This document shows positions 50,376 to 60,316 of a DNA stretch of 64,000 nt, one piece after another. Position numbers and translations under genes: made by a program. The stretch is from Sediminibacterium sp. GTDB taxonomy: Bacteria; Bacteroidota; Bacteroidia; Chitinophagales; Chitinophagaceae. The notes beneath the pieces were generated by a model. It was not told the DNA's origin, did not search any database, and saw nothing but the letters and a program-made list of their open reading frames with translations. Location of the stretch: positions 62,001 to 126,000 of the forward strand of contig QYPL01000004.1 in assembly GCA_007280515.1 (NCBI GenBank). Reading direction: 5' to 3'. How positions within the stretch are numbered: position 1 is the first letter of the stretch; each line of letters begins with the position of its first letter.

Positions 50376-53300
50376 TTATTTAATTGTTGGTGTTTCTGTA
50401 AGTTCTTTCAACTTTTGAGCAGCAACAATTTTAAGTGGTTCAATAGTGGCATTATCGGCCACACTCTTATAGGTAGCGATGGCATTAAATGTATCCTTCT
50501 GTGCAACATAAATATCTCCTAATAAAATATATGTTTTAGTGACCCAGAATTCATAAGAAGCTTGTTTTTTAATAATATCAAAAGCAGTTTTCTCCGCCAA
50601 GCTTAATTTATTTTGTAATAAATATAAATTGGCTAATTGGTAATGGGCTTCCGCTGTAATAACACTAGACCCGGTTTTAATTACTTTATTTAATATTTGA
50701 ACTGCTGCACTAGTATCTCCCGCTATTAATTTCTGATGATAAATGGTCATATTGGCCATTTCAATATCATCCATGGCGCTATTTTTATCGGCTATAATTT
50801 GTAGAGCAATATTATTTGCATCTAACCATTTCCCAGCTTTATATTGGCATCTTAATAGACCTTTATTGGCTTCAGTACTATTTTCTTTCTGTGTAGCAAT
50901 TTGTAATAATATAGAAAAATATTTTTCAGCTAAATCGTAATTTTGATAATTAAAATAATTTAATCGGGCGGCAATAAGTGCAGCTCTTTCAGCATAGGCA
51001 TTGGGTGCTATATCTGCTATTTTTGAAAAATAAACCAAGGCAGTATCATAGGCTTGTTTTGAATAAGCTATTTCTGCCATTAAATGGGTGGCTTCTAGAC
51101 TATACTTGCCATTGGGATATTTTTGTAAATAACTGCCAAAGCCTATGGCCGATTCTGTATATTTTTTTTGCTCATACTTAATTATGGATGCCCTAAATAT
51201 TAAAGAATCTTGTTCATTGACTGTCAAAGGATGTCCATAATCGTTCATAAAATGAACGTATAATTCTGGGGTTTGATCCTCTATAAAAATATTACGAATA
51301 TATTCAATGGCATTTTCACTTTCAATAGATTTAGGATAGGTTGCATATAATTCTTTGAAAGTATTAAGTGCCATTTGATTTTTATCCAAATTAAAATATA
51401 CAATACCTAATTTATAATAGGCTTGAGGATAAAATTGTATCGCTGATTTATCTAAGCTAATTTTAGTTAAAGGCGCAATAGCATCTTGAAACTTTTCTTG
51501 GCTTACATAAGTATCTGCCAATTCCATTCTTGCATCATTTATATAAGTTGAACTTGAAAAAATTGTTTCGTAACCAGTAAGCATTTTAATTTTCTCGTTC
51601 ACCTTCCCTATCCCACCTAATATAGTAGCTTTTTGTAAAAAAGCATAGTCAGCATAAGTCCAAGATAAATCTATGACATGCTGATAAGTTGCTAAGGCGT
51701 CATTCATTTTCTTTAACATCATTTGACAATCTGCAACTCTTACATAGGCATCTTGTTGAAAATGATCTAATGCTATACCTGGATCTATACTTGATATCTC
51801 TTTAAACTGTAAGAATGCTTTTTGATATGCTCCATTTTTTAAGTAACAATAACCTAATATATAACGGGCATTAGTAACATTGACTTCTCCATTATTTATA
51901 GGATCCAACATGTATTTCTGTAAATAGCTAATCGCATCGGTAACGAGGCCCATCTTATAACTTATTTCACCTAACCAAAAATGAGTAGCTGATAAATAAT
52001 TGCCATTATAAGGGGCATTTCTTAACTGATTCAATAATCCATAAGCTTTTTCTACTTCCCCGTCATTGATATAATTACAGGATAATCCATATAAAATGGC
52101 CGAATATATTTTTAATAATTCAAGCGATGGAGTTTCAATTAAAACATAAGCCTCCAATGCCTGTTTGAAATTATTATTATAAGCTAAGGCAGTAATCCAT
52201 AAAGATTTTGATTCTGTAAAGTAAATAGACTGAGGATAGTTTTCCATAAACTTGTCTAAAACAGTGACCGCAATACTGTACTCTTTTAGTTCTACTAGTA
52301 GCTTTCCATAATTGAATAATGAAATTTCTTTTTGTGCTAAATTGATACTTTTAGAAGCACAGAGCATAAAAGCATTTTTAGCTCCCTTTTTATCATTTAC
52401 TTTTAAATAAGCGGTGCCCAATAAATACATACTATTTTGACCTAAGGAATCGTTCACATTGGCTAATTTCTTAAACCCTGCAATAGACTTTTCCCATTGT
52501 TGATCCTGGAAATAACAAAAAGAAAGTTGGTATAAATCTTGTACTTCCACATTGTCTTGTGCAGCCACATATTTTGCTAAGTAAGGAACCGCTTTTTGAT
52601 ATTGTTTTTTCTCAAATAATAAATGCCCCATTAACTGCTGTAATTGTAGGTTATAATACTGACCTTCTAATTGCAAAGCTTTTTCGCAATTGATCATGGC
52701 AGCGTCAATATCTCCATTGAAATAGTAGATCTGACTAATATAAAAGGGAGTTAAACTTGCATAAGCATCATTATTACCGGCAATTTCAAAACAAGCTAAA
52801 GCCAAGGGAAACTCCTTTTTTTGTAGTGCAATAAAACCCGCATAGTAATTGGCATCGGTATAAAAGTTCGATTGCTTCAGCTGTCTAATACTATTTAATA
52901 AACTAGTAGCCTTATCCCAATTACCTAATTTAAAATATAAATAGCCTTGTAGGAATTTCATGGTAATCAGTTCTTCATTGCTCAAATCGGCAATACTAAC
53001 TTTATCAAAAGCATTCAAGGCCTCCTGGGTATTTTGTTTTTTAACATAATAGTCCCCTAAAAAAAAGTTCATTCTAGCAGTATAAATCTTGTTAGTAGAT
53101 ACTTTTAAATATTGAATGGCTAAATTTTCAGCGGCAGGTTTTTGTAGAACAAGAGACAAGTAAATGTAGTAGTAATTAATATCCTCTCCTATATTATCTT
53201 TTCTTATATTTTCTTGATTTGACTTAAAATGATAAGCCGATTGTATGTATTGAAAAGCAGCTACTGTGTCCTTTTGATGTAGTGCATTGATCCCTTTTTG

Positions 53301-53408
53301 GAAAACGGGGTCTAAAGGACTTGCATTTTGGCTATATTGAGCTTTTGCATGAAATACAAAAATCATTAATATAAAAAGACCCCAGATTCTACTAGTCAAT
53401 GATAACAT
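50376..53408 (-). CDS. Large periplasmic TPR protein (1010 aa)
   Basis: Signal peptide followed by many TPR units across the full length. Confidence 0.85.
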   Translation of the reverse strand: MLSLTSRIWGLFILMIFVFHAKAQYSQNASPLDPVFQKGINALHQKDTVAAFQYIQSAYHFKSNQENIRKDNIGEDINYYYIYLSLVLQKPAAENLAIQYLKVSTNKIYTARMNFFLGDYYVKKQNTQEALNAFDKVSIADLSNEELITMKFLQGYLYFKLGNWDKATSLLNSIRQLKQSNFYTDANYYAGFIALQKKEFPLALACFEIAGNNDAYASLTPFYISQIYYFNGDIDAAMINCEKALQLEGQYYNLQLQQLMGHLLFEKKQYQKAVPYLAKYVAAQDNVEVQDLYQLSFCYFQDQQWEKSIAGFKKLANVNDSLGQNSMYLLGTAYLKVNDKKGAKNAFMLCASKSINLAQKEISLFNYGKLLVELKEYSIAVTVLDKFMENYPQSIYFTESKSLWITALAYNNNFKQALEAYVLIETPSLELLKIYSAILYGLSCNYINDGEVEKAYGLLNQLRNAPYNGNYLSATHFWLGEISYKMGLVTDAISYLQKYMLDPINNGEVNVTNARYILGYCYLKNGAYQKAFLQFKEISSIDPGIALDHFQQDAYVRVADCQMMLKKMNDALATYQHVIDLSWTYADYAFLQKATILGGIGKVNEKIKMLTGYETIFSSSTYINDARMELADTYVSQEKFQDAIAPLTKISLDKSAIQFYPQAYYKLGIVYFNLDKNQMALNTFKELYATYPKSIESENAIEYIRNIFIEDQTPELYVHFMNDYGHPLTVNEQDSLIFRASIIKYEQKKYTESAIGFGSYLQKYPNGKYSLEATHLMAEIAYSKQAYDTALVYFSKIADIAPNAYAERAALIAARLNYFNYQNYDLAEKYFSILLQIATQKENSTEANKGLLRCQYKAGKWLDANNIALQIIADKNSAMDDIEMANMTIYHQKLIAGDTSAAVQILNKVIKTGSSVITAEAHYQLANLYLLQNKLSLAEKTAFDIIKKQASYEFWVTKTYILLGDIYVAQKDTFNAIATYKSVADNATIEPLKIVAAQKLKELTETPTIK

Positions 53409-53524
53409 GCTGCTTGTTTATTAATTACCTAAAATTACGCTCTACTTATAAAACGAAGCTTATTTACCCCTTATTGTGGAAAAACAGAATTCATTCGTAA
53501 ATTTGTCAACAATAACAATAAAAC

Positions 53525-53935
53525 ATGTACGAATTCAACTCCCAGGTAAGAGTAAGGTATGCCGAAGCCGATCCTATGAATGTGGTTTATTATGGCAATT
53601 ATGCCCAATATTTTGAAGTAGGCAGAGTAGAAAGCTTAAGAAACCTAGGCATAAGCTACAAAGGCATTGAGGATATGGGCATTATGCTACCTGTAGTGGA
53701 ATTAAATATTAAGTATTTGAGACCTGCCAAATACGACGACTTGTTGACTATTAAAAGCCAGATCAAGGAAATACCGATAGATCATAGAATTGTATTTGAT
53801 CAGGAAATTTATAATGAGGAAGGGAAATTATTAACCATTGGTAAAGTGAAGCTTTATTTTATGGACAGTAAACTGGGAAAAAGAGCTAGTATGCCAGCTA
53901 CTATGCTAGAAAAACTAAGCGCTTATTTTAGATAA
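53525..53935 (+). CDS. YbgC-like acyl-CoA thioesterase
   Basis: VRYAEADPMNVVYYGNYAQYFEVGRVESLR hotdog motif. Confidence 0.9.
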   Translation: MYEFNSQVRVRYAEADPMNVVYYGNYAQYFEVGRVESLRNLGISYKGIEDMGIMLPVVELNIKYLRPAKYDDLLTIKSQIKEIPIDHRIVFDQEIYNEEGKLLTIGKVKLYFMDSKLGKRASMPATMLEKLSAYFR

Positions 53936-53981
53936 AAACCGCTGTTTTTTAGTTTACTTTGCACCCTATAACCCCGATACA

Positions 53982-55238
53982 ATGAACCTTATTCAAGCAA
54001 CTATTATTACTATCGGAGACGAGTTATTAATTGGTCAAGTAATTGATACAAATAGCGCCTTTATTGCGCAAGCACTATTTAAAATTGGCATACCTGTTAA
54101 CAGTCGAATTGCGGTGGGCGATAACAAAAAAGATATAATTAATGCCTTAGATACAGCTTCCCAAAAAAGTAAAATAATTATACTCACCGGCGGTCTTGGG
54201 CCTACAGCAGATGATATTACCAAACCCCTACTCAATGAATATTTTGGGGGCAAAATGGTTGTGCATCAACCTAGCCTTGACCATATCACTTATATTTTTG
54301 AGACCATCCATAAAAGACCCATGATTGAGCGAAACCGAAAGCAAGCCGAAGTGCCTGATGTTTGCGAAGTTTTATTCAATGAAAAAGGAACTGCTCCTGG
54401 AATGTTATTTAAAAAAGAAGGTGTTTATTATTTCTCTTTACCCGGTGTGCCACACGAGATGAGATGGCTAACCGAAAATCAAGTGATACCAGTTATACAA
54501 AAATCATTTACCACCAATTTTATTGCGCATAAAACTCTTTTAACGGCAGGTATTGGAGAATCCTTTTTAGCAGAACATATTGCCCATTTTGAAAAGGCCT
54601 TACCTGCAAATATTAAACTTGCCTACCTACCCAATATAGGTATGGTTCGTCTTAGATTAACTGGGTCTGGTCAAGATGAAAAAGTACTAGCAAAAGAAGT
54701 GAATGCTCAATTCGAGGCTTTGAAAGAGGCCGTTAAAGAATATTTAGTGACCGACGCTGATGAAACCATGGAAATAGTGGTGGCTAATTTATTAAAACAA
54801 AGAAAGCAAACAGTGTCCACTGCCGAAAGCTGCACAGGTGGTTATATTGGCCATTTATTATCCAAAAATGCAGGCTCTTCTCAGTTTTATACAGGAGGCA
54901 TTATCAGTTATGATAATCGAATCAAAACAGAGTTTTTAGATGTTCCTACTGAAATCTTACTAACAGTGGGAGCAGTAAGTAAAGAAGCGGTAGAACAAAT
55001 GGCCTTAGCGGTTAGAAAAAAAATGAATACAGATTATGCTATTTCGGTGAGTGGTATAATGGGGCCGAGTGGCCAAACCGATGAAAAGCCATTGGGAATG
55101 GTTTGGGTGGGTGTGGCAAGTAAAGAAAAAGTAGTTTCTAAAGTATTTTATCTAAGGTTTGACAGGTTAAGGAATATAGAAGTAACGGCTAATCAGGCTA
55201 TAAATTTACTTAGGTTATTAATAATCAATAAGATTTAG
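53982..55238 (+). CDS. cinA: CinA family protein
   Basis: TIGDELLIGQVIDTNSAFIAQAL; TGGLGPTADDITK; STAESCTGGYIGHLLS. Confidence 0.95.
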   Translation: MNLIQATIITIGDELLIGQVIDTNSAFIAQALFKIGIPVNSRIAVGDNKKDIINALDTASQKSKIIILTGGLGPTADDITKPLLNEYFGGKMVVHQPSLDHITYIFETIHKRPMIERNRKQAEVPDVCEVLFNEKGTAPGMLFKKEGVYYFSLPGVPHEMRWLTENQVIPVIQKSFTTNFIAHKTLLTAGIGESFLAEHIAHFEKALPANIKLAYLPNIGMVRLRLTGSGQDEKVLAKEVNAQFEALKEAVKEYLVTDADETMEIVVANLLKQRKQTVSTAESCTGGYIGHLLSKNAGSSQFYTGGIISYDNRIKTEFLDVPTEILLTVGAVSKEAVEQMALAVRKKMNTDYAISVSGIMGPSGQTDEKPLGMVWVGVASKEKVVSKVFYLRFDRLRNIEVTANQAINLLRLLIINKI

Positions 55239-55241
55239 TCT

Positions 55242-55249
55242 TATTTTTG
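55242..55249 (+). promoter_or_regulatory. -7 element TATTTTTG upstream of the E2 gene
   Basis: TAnnTTTG match 15 nt upstream of ATG 55265. Confidence 0.45.
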
Positions 55250-55264
55250 CTAAAATTAACTCAT

Positions 55265-56761
55265 ATGCCAATTGTGGATCTAGTTTTACCTAAGTTGGGT
55301 GAAAGTATCATGGAGGCGACCATTTTAAAATGGCACAAAAAAGTAGGTGATACTATTCAACTAGATGAAACACTATTGGATATTGCTACCGATAAGGTAG
55401 ATAGCGAGATTCCTTCCACAACAGAAGGTACCATTACAGAAATATTATTTGAAGTCAATAGCGTCGTTCCTATTGGAACAGTTATAGCAAGAATTAGCAA
55501 CACTAAGAGTGCTGCTGCTCCTATTTCAGAAAAGATAATAGTTCCTATTACAGAAAATATAGTAGCACCCAAAATTGAAAGCATTGTAACTAATGAACCT
55601 AAGGTTAATGTAGAGGTCCCTTTTGTACCAGCAGTCACTATTCAAAAAGAAATTATAGTAGATAACAAGGTTAAAGCAAATCCAATTGTAGAAGCTAAGT
55701 TTTATTCCCCCTTGGTTTTAAATATTGCTCAAAATGAAGGTGTGGGCATGGATGAATTACAGCATATTAATGGTACAGGAACCAATGGAAGAATTACCAA
55801 GAAAGATATTTTAGATTTTATTGCGCGCAAAAAATTGGGTATTCACTTACCAAATCCAATTTTAAGCGAGGAAATTAAAATTGAAGAATTTAAAGTTCAG
55901 GAAATTATAAAAGAGCCAACAGTAAACGAACCTGCTACAAGACCCTTACTCAATAAGCCATTAGATGTATACGAAAATACAAGTTCTAATTTCTCTACTT
56001 CTTCCAAACTAGCTAATCCTAATGAGGTTATTGTGACAGGAGCCACTGAAATTATTGAAATGGATCGAATGCGTAAGCTCATTGCGAAGCATATGGTGGA
56101 TAGTGTTCAAACTAGCCCGCATGTAACTTCTTTTGTGGAAGTGGATGTAACCAATATGGTTGTATGGAGAGATAAAGTAAAAGAATTATTTGAAAGAAGA
56201 GAAGGCACCAAGATTACTTATACCCCTATGTTCTTAGAATCTATTGCTACTGTGCTTGAGCAATTCCCAATGGTTAATTGTAGTTTAGAAGGCGATCAAA
56301 TTATTCTTAAAAAAGATATAAATATTGGAATGGCCACTGCCCTACCAACAGGTAATTTAATTGTGCCGGTTATTAAAGGAGCCAACCAATTAAGTATTGT
56401 AGGTATCACAAAGGCTGTTAATAATTTAGCACAAGCTGCTAGAAATGGTCAATTAAAACCAACCGATACACAAGGGGGTACTTTCACTGTTACCAATGTA
56501 GGTTCTTTCGGAAGTATTATGGGTACCCCTATTATTAATCAACCTCAAGTAGCTATTCTAGCATTAGGCGCTATTAAAAAAAGAGCCGTGGTGGTAGAAA
56601 CACCATCTGGCGATGCTATACTAGTGCGTCATATGATGTTTATTAGCATGAGCTATGATCACCGAATTGTGGATGGAGCCATGGGTTCCAAATTCTTATC
56701 CGCTGTGGGTAAAGAAATTGAAAATTGGGATCCCAATAGACAGTGGTTTCAATACGTTTAA
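55265..56761 (+). CDS. 2-oxo acid dehydrogenase dihydrolipoyl acyltransferase (E2)
   Basis: LLDIATDKVDSEIPS lipoyl; YSPLVLNIAQNEGVGMDELQHINGTGTNGRITKKDI; SYDHRIVDGAMG. Confidence 0.95.
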   Translation: MPIVDLVLPKLGESIMEATILKWHKKVGDTIQLDETLLDIATDKVDSEIPSTTEGTITEILFEVNSVVPIGTVIARISNTKSAAAPISEKIIVPITENIVAPKIESIVTNEPKVNVEVPFVPAVTIQKEIIVDNKVKANPIVEAKFYSPLVLNIAQNEGVGMDELQHINGTGTNGRITKKDILDFIARKKLGIHLPNPILSEEIKIEEFKVQEIIKEPTVNEPATRPLLNKPLDVYENTSSNFSTSSKLANPNEVIVTGATEIIEMDRMRKLIAKHMVDSVQTSPHVTSFVEVDVTNMVVWRDKVKELFERREGTKITYTPMFLESIATVLEQFPMVNCSLEGDQIILKKDINIGMATALPTGNLIVPVIKGANQLSIVGITKAVNNLAQAARNGQLKPTDTQGGTFTVTNVGSFGSIMGTPIINQPQVAILALGAIKKRAVVVETPSGDAILVRHMMFISMSYDHRIVDGAMGSKFLSAVGKEIENWDPNRQWFQYV

Positions 56762-57324
56762 TAATTCAAACCCCAGGTTCTTCCTTTCATTACAGCAGGC
56801 ACCCCTTTAGATAACCATTCTGGCATCGGAGCACCTTTTAAATAACTATCAAAGAATTGTTGTTCTCTTATTTGAATATCTTTTCTATTTCTACGCTCTA
56901 CTAAATTATGGGCTTCGTTATTATACACTAATAACCAAACCTTTTTATTCAAGCGCTTCATATCACTATACATTTCAATACCTTGATACCAAGGCACTGC
57001 ATCGTCAGCGTCATTACTCATAATCACTAAAGGTGTTTTAATATTAGGCAAAGAGAATAATGGAGAGTTCTTAATATATAAATCGGGTCTTTCCCATAAG
57101 CTTGCGCCTAGTCTTGTTTGTGATTTTTCATATTGGAATTGACGACTAATACCCGGGCCCCAACGAATACCAGAATAAGCACTCGTCATATTCACCACAG
57201 GCGCTCCTGCCCAAGCTGCAGCATATAAATTAGTTTTTGTAATCAAATAAGCAATTTGATAGCCACCCCAGCTTTGTCCTTGTAAGCCTACCTTGGTGCT
57301 ATCCACAAAACCTTTTTGTATCAT
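56758..57324 (-). pseudogene. 5'-truncated S9 (prolyl oligopeptidase-type) peptidase: catalytic domain only
   Basis: GLQGQSWGGYQIAYLI, SNDADDAVPWYQG, YNNEAHNLVER intact; no beta-propeller; in-frame stops directly upstream of ATG. Confidence 0.85.
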
Positions 57325-57706
57325 GGCTTATCAAGGCGGGGCGCCTTATACCCCATATGATAATAACTTAAGTAAATTAAATTTTGCCACCTTAGGCACA
57401 GGCATATTTGACTACTCTAAATTAAACACCCTACGCAATAGACCCTTTCAATCAAGTGATTTAAGAATAGATAAAAAATATAATTATAAAAAATCGACAT
57501 TTGATTTTTATATAGATATTACAAATTGGTATGGGGCTAAAACCGTATCTCCTCCCTATTATATATTTTCTTATGAGGCAAATGGAAATTTTAAAACAAC
57601 AGATGGTTTAGCGCTTAAAAAAGATGGATCTAACGCCATACCTTCTTTATACGAAAACAATACCATTTTTGTTACACCAACAGTAGGCTTTATTTTTGAG
57701 TTCTAA
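57322..57706 (+). pseudogene. 5'-truncated TonB-dependent receptor-like C-terminal fragment
   Basis: AYQGGAPYTPYDNNLSKLNFATLGTGIFDYSKLNTLR...DLRIDKKYNYKKSTFDFYIDITN...VTPTVGFIFEF terminal barrel strands. Confidence 0.85.
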
Positions 57707-57745
57707 TTATTGTCTAAGTAAATTTTAATTGCGCCTTAATCAAAT

Positions 57746-58642
57746 TTAGGTTTGGTGAATGCGGTGCTGTTTCACCACCCTTCTCATTTGTATAATTACA
57801 GATAGCATTATACATGCAATACCTGTGTAAAAACTAAGTCCTAATTGTTTTTGTTCTTTAAAAAGGATAAAGGCTAAAATAATACCATATACCGGCTCTA
57901 AGTTTAATGTTACATTCAATGTAAAGGCGCTGATATGTTTTAAAGAAGAAAGCATAAGATGTGTTGACCATACAGTACAGCCTATGGCTAATATTGATAA
58001 CCAAAACCAGTCCATAGAGGTTGGTATTAAACCTATAGGATTAAAGCCTGTATTATATCCTAGCAATAATACCAAAGGTAGTAAAAATAATAAGCCCCCT
58101 GTCATTTCATAGGATTGAATGGTCTGTACATCAATATGACTAGTAAATTGTTTATTAATGATAGAAAAAATGGCTGCAAAAAATGCAGAACATAATCCTA
58201 CAATAATTCCAAGTCTAAACTGAGTATCAAAATGAAAAATGAGTAATATGCCTAATAAACTTAATAGTCCTATCAGTATTTCATTAAATTGAAATTTAGT
58301 ATGTTTCCATAATGGTTCTAAAAATGAACTAAACAAACTAGTACTAGAAAAACATACTAAGGCAATAGATACATTGGCTAGTTTAATACTTTGGTAAAAA
58401 CAAACCCAATGAAGTGCAATAATAGCACCTGTGCCTAGCAAGGAAAGTTTAGTTTTAAGATTATACGAATGAATGTTTTTTCTAAATAAAGCCAATACCC
58501 ATAACACAATAACGGTAAGTAGTATTCGATAGAATACTAAAACTAAGCCATTGAGCTTAATTAAAAAACCTAAGGAACCAGTTAGTCCCGCTAAAAAAAC
58601 GAAAATATGTAATTGTAATAAGGCCTTCTTAAAAGTTGACAC
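57746..58642 (-). CDS. EamA/DMT family transporter
   Basis: Ten hydrophobic segments; FTLNVTLNLEPVYGIILAFILFKEQ. Confidence 0.88.
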   Translation of the reverse strand: MSTFKKALLQLHIFVFLAGLTGSLGFLIKLNGLVLVFYRILLTVIVLWVLALFRKNIHSYNLKTKLSLLGTGAIIALHWVCFYQSIKLANVSIALVCFSSTSLFSSFLEPLWKHTKFQFNEILIGLLSLLGILLIFHFDTQFRLGIIVGLCSAFFAAIFSIINKQFTSHIDVQTIQSYEMTGGLLFLLPLVLLLGYNTGFNPIGLIPTSMDWFWLSILAIGCTVWSTHLMLSSLKHISAFTLNVTLNLEPVYGIILAFILFKEQKQLGLSFYTGIACIMLSVIIQMRRVVKQHRIHQT

Positions 58643-59384
58643 GAATACGCTTTATCATTTTAATAAAACTTCCAGTGGTTGACTGCCACTGCATATTTAA
58701 TACACCTAACATCGCTTCTTTAATAATACCCTTGGACATTTTACTATTACCAATTTTACGATCGACAAATGTAATAGGCACTTCTTTAATCTTATAGCCT
58801 AATTTCCATGCTGCAAATTTCATTTCAATTTGAAATGCATATCCAATAAATTGAATGGAGTCCAAATTAATATCGGCTAGTACTTTGTTCTTATAACAAA
58901 TAAAACCAGCTGTAGGGTCCTTTATAGGCATGCCCGTAATTAATCTTGTATATGCCGAACCTCCAATACTATAAATTCTTCTATCTAATGGCCAGTTTTC
59001 TGTTTCACCCCCTTTTACATATCTACTTCCAATAGAAACATCTGCTCCTATTTCTTCACAAGCAGCTAATAATCGGTCTAAATCATTGGGATTATGGGAA
59101 AAATCAGCATCCATCTCAAATATATAATCGTAATTTTTTTCTAAAGCCCATTTAAAACCTTCTATATAGGCAGTACCTAAACCTAGCTTGCCATGTCGTT
59201 TTAAAATAAATAATCGTTCTATGAATTTTCCCATTAAAGATCCTACAATATCCGCTGTTCCATCGGGTGAATTATCGTCTATGATTAGGACATGATAATC
59301 TGAAGAGAGTCCAAGTACTGCATGTAAAATAGCAGAGATGTTCTCTTTTTCATTGTAAGTTGGTATTAAGACTATTTTTTTCAC
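58629..59384 (-). CDS. Polyprenol monophosphomannose synthase-like GT2 (GTG start likely)
   Basis: VLIPTYNEKENISAIL; IIDDNSPDGTADIV; EMDADFSHNPNDLDRLL. Confidence 0.92.
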   Translation of the reverse strand: MKKIVLIPTYNEKENISAILHAVLGLSSDYHVLIIDDNSPDGTADIVGSLMGKFIERLFILKRHGKLGLGTAYIEGFKWALEKNYDYIFEMDADFSHNPNDLDRLLAACEEIGADVSIGSRYVKGGETENWPLDRRIYSIGGSAYTRLITGMPIKDPTAGFICYKNKVLADINLDSIQFIGYAFQIEMKFAAWKLGYKIKEVPITFVDRKIGNSKMSKGIIKEAMLGVLNMQWQSTTGSFIKMIKRIRVNF

Positions 59385-59440
59385 TATAAAACTGGGGGCT
59401 GTTCGTATAAAAATACGAAAAAAAGGCAAAAAACTAATTC

Positions 59441-60208
59441 CTACTTATGCAGAATGGACTTATTGAGAATTTCAGTCAATTTTTGCTTGGTATGAAGGGC
59501 AAAATCGCCTTTCATCATCCAATCATAGTATTGCGGTTCCTCCTTAAGTACTTGAATAACAGGCTTGCCCTTGTGTTTACCAAAATTAAAAACTTCTACC
59601 CCATTTTCAAATACAAAACGGCGTGCAAAATCAATAATTTGATCTTCTCCCGTAAATTTAACAATAGATTCTACTGAATTTCCAATTTGAGGGTATTTCT
59701 CAAGCTGTGCTTCTAAAATTTCCCAAGTAGCAGTAGCATCCACTTCAGCACTATGGGCATCTTCCAAATTTTTATTACAATAAAATTTATAGGCAGCTGT
59801 TAAGGTTCTTTGCTCCATCATATGAAACACTTTCTGCACATCTAATAATTTTCTGTTTTCAATATCGGCGCTAATACCCGCTCTTAAAAATTCTTCATTT
59901 AACATGGGAATATCAAATCTATTGCTATTATAGCCTGCTAAATCTGAAGCTTCAATAAACTGTTTTACTTCATTCGCTATTTGCTTGAAACTGGGTGCGT
60001 CTTTCAGCATCTCATCAGATATACCATGCACATCAGATGCAGCCTTCGGAATAGGCATTTCTGGGTTCACTAACTTTCTTTTTACTTGCTTAGTTCCATC
60101 AGGCATAATTTTTACAATAGCAATTTCTACAATTCTATCGGTACTTACATTAATGCCTGTAGTTTCTAAATCAATAAAACAAATAGCCCTGTTAAGTTGT
60201 AAACGCAT
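59441..60208 (-). CDS. DnaQ-like 3'-5' exonuclease
   Basis: CFIDLETTGINVSTDRIVEIAIVKI; HGISDEML; AHSAEVDATATWEIL. Confidence 0.92.
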   Translation of the reverse strand: MRLQLNRAICFIDLETTGINVSTDRIVEIAIVKIMPDGTKQVKRKLVNPEMPIPKAASDVHGISDEMLKDAPSFKQIANEVKQFIEASDLAGYNSNRFDIPMLNEEFLRAGISADIENRKLLDVQKVFHMMEQRTLTAAYKFYCNKNLEDAHSAEVDATATWEILEAQLEKYPQIGNSVESIVKFTGEDQIIDFARRFVFENGVEVFNFGKHKGKPVIQVLKEEPQYYDWMMKGDFALHTKQKLTEILNKSILHK

Positions 60209-60290
60209 ATAATTTATTATAAGTGTAAAGTTAGTTAATCTTACTAACTAAAATCATGATTAGATATTTATTTAGTTCCCATTTAATGCT

Positions 60291-60298
60291 TAAATTTG
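60291..60298 (+). promoter_or_regulatory. -7 element TAAATTTG upstream of ytxJ
   Basis: TAnnTTTG match 18 nt upstream of ATG 60317. Confidence 0.4.
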
Positions 60299-60316
60299 CT
60301 ACCAAACTTAGACCTT

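Noticed and set aside
57293-57321. Upstream codons of the 57293 ORF (MVLSTKPFCI) as a genuine N-terminus of the receptor fragment
   Set aside because: These codons are antisense to the S9 peptidase and lie on the other side of the inferred breakpoint.
59447-59677. 76-aa ORF antisense to the DnaQ-like exonuclease
   Set aside because: No homology signature; the minus-strand gene is convincing.
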